Source: Siphonodentalium dalli (lineage: Eukaryota; Mollusca; Scaphopoda; Gadilida; Siphonodentaliidae). From it: a stretch of 64,000 nt of DNA. Shown one piece after another: positions 1-11,200 of this stretch; within the stretch, counting starts at the first letter, position 1, and each line of letters opens with the position of its first letter. The notes under the pieces are model-generated. The model was not told the DNA's origin and did no database searches. It saw nothing but the letters and a program-made list of their open reading frames with translations. A program made the translations under genes and the position numbers. The stretch covers positions 102,879,319 through 102,943,318 of the forward strand of contig CP136066.1 in assembly GCA_032622095.1 (NCBI GenBank), written 5' to 3'.

Positions 1-1867
1 AAGCACACCTATATCGCTAAATATATACTATATACTATGTTTACATTAAGCAACAATAATTTTAGATGGAATTTTTAAAAACAATTTACTTCTATCAAAA
101 TACATGTATGTCCATTTGTGGTTGCAGATGAATCCCAATCTCACCAATAAATATGCAGTATTTAAAACATGCCTGTGGTAATCTTGTTTGTTCAACTCCC
201 ATCTTGTGGGAAGAAGTCTTATCTGTTAGAGAGCAATATACATGTAGTAGACTTTCTATATCAGAATTTAAAGTTCCTCTCCCCAGTCAATCAATGATTC
301 ATAGTGTCCATGCATAGTTACTAGTATGGATACAGACAGTATAAATATGACTGCATGTCTACCATATCAACACCCTTCTGGGATGGGCACTATTTAAAAA
401 CAGCATATGGAATTATTTACTGGTTTGTATGGGTGTATAAAACTTACAAGCATGCAATGCCAGTGTGCATAAGGAACTTCAAAGTTGGGGGCAATTTGAA
501 TCAGCGCTGATGTGTGGTACCTCAGTCAAGGTGTGGCCTGTGGTACCGGTACCATTTTCAATGTGGTGAGGGTCTTTATATTTCAATGCAATCGAGGGAC
601 ATTTACACCCTGTGCAATGTGACTGAGGCGCATGTGAGATATCCTGCCAGTGGAGGTGTGTCTTAGGTCCTGAGGTGTATGACCAAATATATAAGTGAGG
701 TTTGAATTAATATCATACAAGTTATGTTATTATAAAGTCATAGAAAAGCCCTATTATGGTGTTCATCTTGGGCCTGTTGATATGTCAATATTGTGCTCTG
801 AGGAAGATGTGCCACCACAATCTAAACTGAGAGAATAATTACAAGAGAACTGCATAGTTGAGTGCTTGGGAGGCATTTGTTTGTCCACATGACAATACTT
901 ATCATATTATTGTGCTACATTAACTGTTTTCTTACAATATACATGGACAGCATTAACACAAGTATAAAGAGTAAGCATTAATGCACTTAACTGTTCGGGG
1001 AAAAAATAAAAAAATATTACCAAAAAAAAAAAATCCCTACCTACCTACTAGTACCTGGATTTTTTGGCATAGTAATACGAAACAAATATTTTATTTTTTT
1101 CGGCCTAATCGTGCTTGTTCCGTACCGCAAGCATTTGCTCATTTCTCGGGATACCAAACGCCACATAGAAATAGGGCATGCGAATATGCTTGACATGGGC
1201 ATCTTTTGACATATAGTTTGCACCACAACATATATGTGTGCGATATTAATATATACATATGTGTTTTATTATAAATGAAGTAAATGATGGGAATATATAT
1301 ATATAACAACATGACATTTATTGTCAGGTATTATTTATTTCCATCTTTCACTTCAATTAACTCACATTTTATTAATATTGAACATGTATACAACATAGCA
1401 ATGAGTTGAATTGAATCAACTTTACTTGGTTCATCTATGCCGAGCTGGAAATAAATAATAAATAATAAATACCTCCCCCCGCCCCAATTTTCAAAAAACT
1501 TCCGATGATCATCTAGGAATATATTTATTATGGCCTAATGTGTCTTCATATGAGAATGTCCCGGTCAAGTTTGAATTTGGGTCCCGTTGTTAAATTTCTG
1601 ATGGAGTTATCCCTCTTTTTGATTTAGAATTTGGGAACCTACTTTTTTCTGGGGATGTGTGGACAAGTTGCCTTATATAATGAAAGCCAAATCATTCCTC
1701 GAAATTGGCAATGGCAACAGGCAACTTGTGGAATCTAACATGCTACAGCATTAATTTTCCTGAGACATTTTTCCGAATTTCAAGGGCTGCCAACTACTAA
1801 GGATCGCATGTTTAGTATTTTTAATAAATAACATACACCAGGTACTTGTGTTTATATTTGCCTTTAA
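1..1867. other. Upstream intron or flank, no supported gene
   Basis: AT-rich sequence with short frames only and no exon I can support. Around 1085-1110 there is a 'ttttttcggcctaat' end of the GGCC-ended MITE family. At 1560-1680 there is a decayed 'gagttatccctctttttgatttagaattt' copy of the dispersed CCGTCC-type repeat. The preceding zinc-finger-gene exons must lie here or further upstream, because exon A begins inside a codon. Confidence 0.5.
1696..1790 (+). repeat. Dispersed diverged relative of the 41-64 kb satellite unit
   Basis: Shares, in the same order, 'ctcgaaattg', 'atggcaac', 'ttgtggaatct', 'gctacagcatta', 'gagacatttttccgaattt' and 'aagggctg' with the non-subrepeat part of the array unit (for example 41490-41620). 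It lies about 38 kb upstream of the array within the same gene. Confidence 0.75.
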
Positions 1868-2130
1868 CCCTTTCATGACTGTAGCTTCCTGAAATTTGGC
1901 GAAAACCCTGTGCCAATGCATTCTCTTGTATATGTGAGTCTCCTATACGGAGCCTCGTATATATAAGAGAATATATTGGCCTAACAATATTTTAAAACCT
2001 TGACCTGGTAAGCCATTGCAGTCTCATATATATGGGAGGCCCCCCCATGGGAGACTCACTTATATATAAGGGAATGCACCTGGTACATGATCTTCAATGC
2101 TGCACCAGTTCAGCTCCCGACATGAAATGG
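1868..2130. mobile_element. piggyBac-like MITE, copy 1
   Basis: Flanked by TTAA at 1864-1867 and 2131-2134, with inverted ends CCCTTTCATGAC and its diverged partner GACATGAAATGG. It contains internal near-palindromes of TATATAAGAGAATGCA type. TTAA duplication with CCY-ended inverted repeats is the piggyBac superfamily pattern. No coding capacity. A second copy is at 27424-27678. Confidence 0.8.
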
Positions 2131-2182
2131 TTAAAAAGATTGATGGTTTGCAAGAAATGCAATTAAAATGTCTTTGTTTCAG

Positions 2183-2291
2183 TGAACTTGATGAGAAAGA
2201 CAAGCCGAAGTGTAATCTCTGTGAGAGGCGATTTAAAAGCATTCCAGCTCTAAATGGTCATATGAGGCTTCATGGCGGATACTTTAAAAAG
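2183..2291 (+). CDS. Exon A: C2H2 zinc finger
   Basis: Acceptor tttgtttcag and donor gtaagc bound 109 bases. The exon opens with the last base of a split codon (phase 2 intron before it) and ends in phase 0. It encodes C-x2-C-x12-H-x3-H with the core FKSIPALNGHMRLHGG, a finger signature I associate with the TRERF1/ZNF541 family. It is preceded by a short acidic/basic linker (DEKDKPK). The preceding exon is not identifiable in this window. A MITE ends 53 bases upstream of the exon. Confidence 0.9.
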
Positions 2292-5200
2292 GTAAGCTCA
2301 AAGTATTCCAGCTCTAAATTGTCACATGAGGCCTTTATTATACCCCCACTGAATTGACTGCGTCCATCCGTGTTTATCTGTCTGGATATATATCTCAGCC
2401 TAGGTTTATTGTATTTGAATGAAATTTGGTATTGAGGTTTGCCATCATGACTGCTTTCAAAAGAGGGGTAAATGACGTTCACATTTACTGTTCTATAGTT
2501 ATCCTTCTTTATTTATCTGGAAATAAAGGGTTTTTTTTGTCCATCCATGCAGACAACTCAGCCATGGGTTATCAGATCTGAATTAAATTTGGTATGCAGG
2601 TTCACCATATATTTAGGACAAATAATTTGAATATAATAATTTTAACTACTAGCTATGACATAACAGCCTTTCCTGGCTAATAATTTTTAACACAGCTGTT
2701 TTTAAACGGACATGGCTCATTCAAGCTTAAACATTTTGTCTACGTAATTTTGGAAGGAAATATAAGATAGATTGACAAATACACAAAATATCAACATACT
2801 AGTAATGGCTACATATGCTCTGAAAAATACTGTCAATGGCCATAGCCATTTTCCAGCTGTTTTCAATTTTTCTCACAGAAGCTCATCATTTCTACCATAT
2901 CAGGGATAGACTAGCATGGAATCCTCTATTCTGTTAAATATTTTGCACATGGCTGCAAACACTGTGTTTAAAGTTGTATTTGTTATGACTTCAATACATC
3001 TTTCTTGGACATATGATGTTCGTAGAAAGGTAGTTAAAGTATTTATCGACCTATTGCGATACCGGAAAAATTCAAAAGCAGATATTATTAAGTGTATTTT
3101 GGAGCTCAAGCTGCCATGTGGCTTTAAGATCACCACTACTGTGTGCAGTACAGTTCTTTCCTTGCACATTCCAAAAGAACATTAATAGCTTATTTATGGC
3201 ATATATCGATCTCTGTTGTAAACATCATGTTTTTCCATGTTTTATGCATTAAACCAATAAATTACACTATATTCTAATAGTATCTACTTAGTTTTATTAT
3301 TTTATAGTCAATACAAACAAGGAGAAGTCTTGGGGCGCATTCATATTTATTTTGAGCAAAGTTGAAAATAAAATGAAAAAATTAAATTAAATGAAAAGCC
3401 ACCCCCTTTCCCACCCCTATTTTTTTCTTGCATGTCACCAGAAACACATATTATTTTTTTTTGGCCTTATAAACCAGAAAAATATGTATGATAGTTAGCA
3501 ATGATGTGTGGAAAACTACTGCAGCCCTCTTAATTCAGATTTGTATGGCTTCGGCAATTTGCTACGGCAACCCTTTGCCATGGCCCAGTTTGCTTCAGCA
3601 TTGCTGCCTGCCATAGCCAATTATGAGGGCTGTACTGTTACCAATAAAACTATAAAAAAAGTAAAAACTTTAATGCTATTGCAGGATGAGGAAGGTAAAA
3701 AGGGTAAGAAGATTGCTGGTGGCGGAAAGCCTGTATCTGGTAAACCTCTCTCTGGTAAGCCACTATCTGGTAAGCCACTATCTGGTAAGCCTCTATCCGG
3801 TAAGCCTGTGTCTGGTAAGCCTCTATCTGGTAAGCCTGTGTCTGGTAAACATGTAGGAGCCAAACATATCGGTGAGAAGCACATCGATGGATCAGAAGCG
3901 ATTGTGACATCTGTGTCAGACAACAACCATTCCAGCCTAGCACATTTCTTCGGAGATTCAGCTGTCGGAAGTCCTGGTCCAGGGGAAGCTGCTCAGTCTC
4001 AAACAGTTCACATTCTGGATAAAGATCCTCAAGAGGGCGCCCCTCAGTTACAAACTGTGCAGATACTGAGAAATGTGCAGCTTTTAGGAGGGGACATAAC
4101 TCAGCAAGGTGCGCCTGACAACCAATCAGTACACTTGTTACAGCAACATCCTATACAGCCATCTCAGGATATATCTCAACAGGTTAGTTTAGTTTGCTTT
4201 GATGCCATTGGCAGATCTTAACTCTTCCTATACTAAATGGATTCCCCCACTCCTTTATAAAAGAATACATCGGAATTGTCTGTTGGTCATCTGGAGGGAT
4301 TTTCAGGCAAAATAAGCAGATGACAGATAATACAAGTACAAAATGAGTCCTATTTATTGGTGGAAATGTTCGGATTATTATCGATTTTAACATTTCCTAA
4401 GGGAACACTACGTGCCAATTAATATTTAGTGTAGAAAGGGTTAAAGGGACTCTAGTTCTTTGCAGTGGGTAAACAGGGCTTATATTTAGGTGAGAATCAA
4501 AATCTAGATTCTCGTAAATATTCTCGCAAATTACCCTGGATTCTCGTGAAAAAGTATGTATGGATTCTCACAAAATCAGATGAAATATATGCCCTGGTAA
4601 ATGTGCAAAAAATATAAAAGTCTGTAAAAACATTACTAAGAGCATGACGATATAGATAACCATTGTTCTCATATGCATTGTTGATTTTTATCCGATTACG
4701 AAATTTTATGTGTTGAAACCATTGTAATATAAACAAAACTGTGACGGTGATCTGTCAACAAACATCGTTGATGGTGCAGTAAGTTAAATATTTTAGTCCC
4801 ATGTCAAAAAACATTACTAATCGTGTAGTAAGTTAAATATTTTAGTCTGAATATGATTTTCAGAATATTTTTCATTGTTTTGACCTTTTCCAATGTTTAC
4901 TGTCAAGTTTTGATTAAACTTTGGTATCTTTTAATATATTGGACTTTTATTGGTAATTCCAAGTGATGATGGTTTTGCTATGCGAAATTTAATAATTGGA
5001 GAGTTATTAATAATGAAATTAGAACAAAGTAAATCTATTTCTGTCATCTGCAGTGACAATCCAGGGATAATTTGAGGACACCTGTTTATATGCCAAAGGC
5101 ATATCCATAGGCCTATGCCAGGGGGGGGTGGATATGGGAAGGGGTGACCTTGACATTCATATTTTACGTTCTAGAGTTATCCTTCATTGTTTATCTGGAA

Positions 5201-8200
5201 ATTTGAGTTCTTTGTCTGTCCACACATATAACAACCACAGGTTGTTAGATCTGCTATGGAGGTTAGCCATCACGACTGCTTTCAAAAGAGAACCAATAAC
5301 CTTGTTTGAATTTTTGCTTCAGTTACGGCACTTTGTTTGTCAATTGCATGATTTTTTTTAGGGTCCGGCTTGATTGCTCCCTCAAATATGAACATTGAAA
5401 TAATTTTTGGTATACATGTTGTTTGCCACACTCTCTAATTAGTGTGAAAATCAGGTTTATCCTTTATTTTTTGCCTGAGTTATGGCCCCTTAGTTTGTCT
5501 ATTTTTTTTCCATCCCGCTCTTCTGTTGATGTTTTTTAACAATTAGATGGTTAAATGTAGTGTATGTGTGTCTCATTATTATAAATGAAACTTGACATGT
5601 CTCTATTAAGGGAAATTAATGTTGAGAAACTACATACTTGATATTTGTTAGCATGTGATGAGTTTTGGTTACCCGGTACAAAATCATGATGGACATTGCA
5701 GCCCTAATTCCCATGGGCATAGCCTAGGTATTGCAGTGTAAAGTCTCTTCACTACGATATAGTGAGACAATTGACACTGACCCCTGGGTTCATGTCAACT
5801 GGTCTTGTAACTGCTCTAAAGAACGATTATATATATTTTTTTTCAGGTTGAAATAATTGAGCGGTGTTCTCCGAAGCTTCAACAGAATCAGCTGAGTCAG
5901 CAAGCCCATATTACGATCCTGGATCAGTTACAACAACAGCAGCAGAGCATTCACTCCCTGCAGGAACAACTTCAACTACAGGTACATTAGTGACGTTACC
6001 AAGGCTGTGCTGCGGTGAACGTTAGACCAGCATAATGTGTGTTTTGGACAAAACAAATCACAATTATAGAAGTAACATTTTACAATATAAATACCAATTT
6101 AAAATGCTAAATAGTTTGCCCCCCCCCCTGCGAGCTTTCACTGAGTTTCAGAACACAGTAAATATGAAAGCTTCTCTGGCAACAGGTTGCAAACGTGGCG
6201 CCGGCTTCAGTAATTTTTATTGTTGGAAATAAAAGTTACCTTGGCAGGTTTATAGCGTGAAAATCTTCATAAAATCAACAAAAATTGTCAAATAACTTGG
6301 GAGATACCTACCTTATAATCTCAGCTTTCTACACATACCAATATTGTTATAGTTTTTTATTGTAAAAAATGTCCTTCATGTGGTGCGAAACAAAAAGTAA
6401 CAAATAAGTCTTTTTTACGGCCGGTTTCAGTCAGTTTGAATGCTGACATAAAAGACATAAATGACCAGTTTGTTGGGTAAAGGGCTAAAGGCAGAATAAA
6501 GTGGTTTATTCCTGATGCTGGGCATGACATTTGTGGCGAACGGAAAAGTTATGGTGACCTGTCAACAGGTCCCTTTAAATTACCATGGTGATCAAATCAC
6601 AGCATTGTCCAGAATTGAGTACATCAGGCGAGGGGTCTGGGACCCAAGCCTTAGTCTAGTGTGCCTGTCATTTGCAGAATGAGGTCCCCAGATGGTGAAT
6701 TTAGTGACGCTATCCCACATAGCGGGCTAGCATCACCAAATTTACCCTCTGGGGACTCATTCAGCATGGCCTCATCTGCTATGGGAGACAGACACAGATT
6801 GAAGTTCCCAGATGGTGAATATTGTGATGTACACCCATTGGGAACATATGTATTTTATCTTCTGCAAATTAGGTGATATAGAAACTTCCCAGAAGAGAAA
6901 AAGTAACTAAACCAATGTTAGGCCACATTAACTTAATTATATGTTTCTCAGGCACCGCCGCCCCCTTAAAAATCCGCCGCTGGGAGCTTTTTATTCAACA
7001 ATGAAAATAAAAAGTATATAAAGTACCCGCCGCCTGCTATAAATGTGCACCGCGTGTTCCGTTTATATCATGTGTGTAACTGCAGTAAGCCGGTCATTGG
7101 GTAACAGGGATAACTCTACTTCCAACTACTCCGAACGCACCACCTCAAAAACATGGGTTAGCGATGATCACAATACGATAGGGGAACACCGTGTGCGTAA
7201 CGTAACCATCACAAGTATAACGTACTCTGATAACAACTTATCGCCAAATTCATGCTTCAAACATTTTAAACATGTCATCTTCGGCTTCTTTTATTTTATT
7301 TTTATGAAAATGAATAATAAATGGGGTGATAAATATGTATATAACGACAAATAGAATCAAATTAGCCATTTTCCCGTGAAACTTAGGACAGGCAAGCTAG
7401 GTACAAAAATTGGTGAAATATGAGTACGAACGTCAGTGTTCCCCTACCGTATTGCGATAATTGCCAACCAAAAACTTGGCGCTGCTAAATATTTGCGTGA
7501 TTGAAAATGGACATGTATTGATTCCATGGAGGATAATCAACATAGACACTTCCGACACAACACAATTTTATGAAGGATAATTCTGTTCATTGTGAATGTA
7601 ATGAGAGTTCCGTAAATGTCAGTGTTTCCAAACGAAAGAGGGATGAGTTTGACCGTGTATCGATGGAGCTGCATGCGGCTGAAGTTGCGAACATATTTGG
7701 CCGCTTCTTCCAAATAAATATACGAAAAACCAATAGCACAGTAGTACAGATGGATTACCTGCATCTTCAATTCACTTTTTATTTTACATTAAAATTTCAA
7801 TAAAAATCAAAACAGCCAGTCATATTTTAATTTACCCCCAAAATTCAAGGGTTTTCAATCTGCAAACATGAAAGTTTGTAAACTACAAGTTCTTCTCGTT
7901 CCTACAGGAAGCTCAATATGATGTCGAATATATCTCCATGCTGTATATTAAAAACTAGTTTTAAATTCTACTACATGCAGTACATGTATGGCAAATTTAT
8001 ATTAATAAGATTGACTGAACTGAATATTTTAAATATCACTTAAAGGGGTACTGTACGCCAATTTCAATAAATTCTTGGTAACAATTGCGATCTAATATCA
8101 TTATTATATTTTAAAATAATGTATTTGAGTCGACGATGTCTACTGAAAATGTTCCGGTTAACAGGCTATCATAAAAGTCAAATTGAATTATTTAATATAA

Positions 8201-11200
8201 ATGAATTTATGGCTGGAGTCATAAAATGGCGAATTATGCCATTACGAGTTACCGTTCTTGAAATCTCACATGTTGGGTGTCTTTTATCGACGGCCGTTTA
8301 CGACGAACATTATTGAGTTGCGAACAAAACATGTTACATGCAAAAGGAAGTCCCGCTATAACCAATTTGGAAAAAATGAGAAGAAACAAGATTCATAAAG
8401 CGTCAAGTATTTTTATAGGGGGTGAGATTGTTCGATGGAAGAGATTTGCATCCTGCAACCTGCAACTACGGTATTGAAAGGATTTGAAATATTTAGGTTC
8501 AAAAAATCTTCGCGGGCGAAAAATACCTTACCACGCACAAACGCTCTTTATTTTTCATTCTGATGAAAATTCTGGCACAGATTTTTATACATTGAATGGA
8601 CGGCAGTAAATTCCAAAAGCAGGCCCACATGGGTGGATGTAGTCAGTATATAATTCAAACCAAATAATATTTTTAATTAATGTAAAAAAAAATTATTTCA
8701 ACAAGAGAAAACAACATCACAATAACAAATATTTAAACATGGGCAAACAAACAGTTCAAAGGAGGATGCGACAACAAACCATAATCCTTATTTTATAATC
8801 AATCAAACCACATTTATGGTGCCCTCTTTTGTGTTTTTCAACATCATTCTAAAAACGGCAAGTACACCGCGGCCGAACGGCAAGTACACCGCGGACGAAC
8901 GGCAAGTACACCGCGGCCGAACGGCAAGTACACCGCGGCTGAACGGCAATTACACCGCGGCCGAAAGGCAAGTACACCGCGACCGAACGGCAAGTACACC
9001 GCGGCCCAACTGCAGTCAGCTTTTAGTTTAGTTTAGTTAGGTTTAGTTGCAGTTCGGCCGTGGTGGCAACGCAAACCGCACCGCGGTTAAGTGGACACTT
9101 ATTTTGTCCAGTGGGGTATACACGTATTATACCACAAATATATCTAAATAAAATCAATATTAATTTAAAGAAGCATTTCCGGACAGCTGTCTTTGACTCA
9201 TATTTATTATTTTTTTAATCTGGAAATTACATAAATCTTTTTAGGAAAAGATGCACCATCTACCATCTTTAACGCTTTGTATACTAGATACTCCGTTGTT
9301 CTGTTAGGAAATGATTTATTGGAACTTATTATCTAGACATTTCCCACCTACTAATAGAAATCCTTCTGCACTTTTATTATCTTTTCATCGTACCGTCGTC
9401 TGATCATTTTATCTCAACATCCCTCCAAATGAGTAATAGACCATTCCAAGGTATGCAGTAATGCCCTGAATAATCGACTCCTTAACCACAGCAGAATTAT
9501 GGGTAATTTTTCAGGATTTAGTCGGAAATATGGCTTGTTGCCATTTATCGGAAAGCTCTCACTGAAAGATTTCCGATGAATGGCAACAAGCCATATTTCC
9601 GACTTAATCCTGAAAAATTACCCATAATTCTGCTGTGGTTAAGGAGTCGATTATTTAGGGCATTACTGTACTTTCATAACTGAATGGGAGAATCTATTTA
9701 GTAAAGAAAGGGTTAACTGCTCACAGGTTCAGCAGCTTCGTCAGCAACAGGAGCAGCTGCATCAGAGCAGCATGCAAGTCCAGCAACAGAATGCTGAATC
9801 ATCATTTCAACAACAGGTGCAGAAACAGCAACAACAGCAGATACAGGAACAGCAGATACAACAGCTTCAACAACAGCTGCAACAGCAGATTCAGATCCGC
9901 ATTCATGATCAACAACAACTGGAGCAGGTAAAATTAAAAAAAATACCGGAGCAGGTAAAATTAAAAAAATACCGGTTTATACCAGTGTTCTCAGGCAATT
10001 GTATATGGAAAATTGGATGACGGATGGAGACTTTTTCTAACTATTTGTTTAGATTTCTAGAAGTAATGGATATATCAATAATTTAAGGAATATATCCTTC
10101 AATTTAAAAACAATATAAAATCTTACTTCAAGTGCATTTCAGTTATTAAATATTCAACAGAAACATATCTGAACTTCTACATTTGAAAAAATGTGTAGAT
10201 TGAAATTTTATCTATTTGGAAATTCTGGGTCGATTTTATTAATAAAAAGTTTCAAGCAGGCAGGCGGTTTCTATATTTATTTTTTTATGGCCAAAAGTTA
10301 ACGGCAGACAGGTTTTTATTTCCATATTTTATGACCATAATGTTCCGACAGGCAGGTTTTTACTTGTCTATCCCTGAATTGAATAACCAATGTTATGGAC
10401 TTAAATTGGACTATTTGATTTGGTTTTAATAACAAATTTAATGTATTAAGTTTAATACTGGTCAGACTTGACTGGGCATCTTCTATATATACAATGTATA
10501 CAATACAAAACAAAAACATATTAACTTTTATAACAGTGAAATAACAGATCAATTACCAGATCGAAATTCACTTGGGAAGTTGGGAAGGTTCAACTTGTTG
10601 ATAGTGCAACCTTGTATATATGTATCCAATAGCTACATGTACAATGTTATGTGTAACCCAGTTAATTCAGGTTTATTAGGGAAAAAAAGTCCTAAGCAAA
10701 AAAAATGCCTAGGAAAAATAACGATTAGCAGTCTCCATTAATCTCAGATAATAAGTAGTATTGGAGTTCAACAGGTGTAGAAATAATTTTGTACAACAAA
10801 GGTGAACATACACCACCATGTTGCCGGAAACTATAAAATAAAAGTTTCCAAAAAAATTACGAGAGGCAGGATGTTATATTTTTTTTGTAGCGGCGCGTAT
10901 TTTAAGGGGGCGGCGTGTCTGAGAAACAACAGATCATTAACTTTGTGCGGCTTAAGTCTGAAATATTTATATCCATTATGGTACATTTTAGAGATGGGTG
11001 GTTAACCGTGGAATCAGTTCGGTTTCGGTTGTCGGGGGGAAAAACCGGAAATGACAACCGTGGTAAGTTGGGAAAACCCGTAGTTTCGGTTGTCACAACT
11101 TCCTGTAATCATGGCAGAGCACGACGAACAAACGAGTCCTGTGTGGAAATATTTTTCAAAGAAAGATAAGAAATTAAGTGTGCCGCCTGTAATATATGCA

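Larger units (their letters stand above)
5982..9726. other. Intron C-D: MITE- and minisatellite-rich
   Basis: Besides the separately listed elements (6655, 6920, 7168, 8854, 9456), nothing coding is supported. A 'cttaaaggggtactgtacgcc' motif at 8039-8060 looks like a repeat end, but I did not find its partner. Confidence 0.5.

Noticed and set aside
2900-3185. 89-residue open frames on both strands as a missing exon or small gene
   Set aside because: No domain signature and no convincing acceptor-donor pair with the phase 0-0 needed between exons A and B.
7537-7803. 77-residue frames on both strands near 7.6-7.8 kb as a small gene
   Set aside because: Mutually overlapping frames without splice or start context or recognisable motif.
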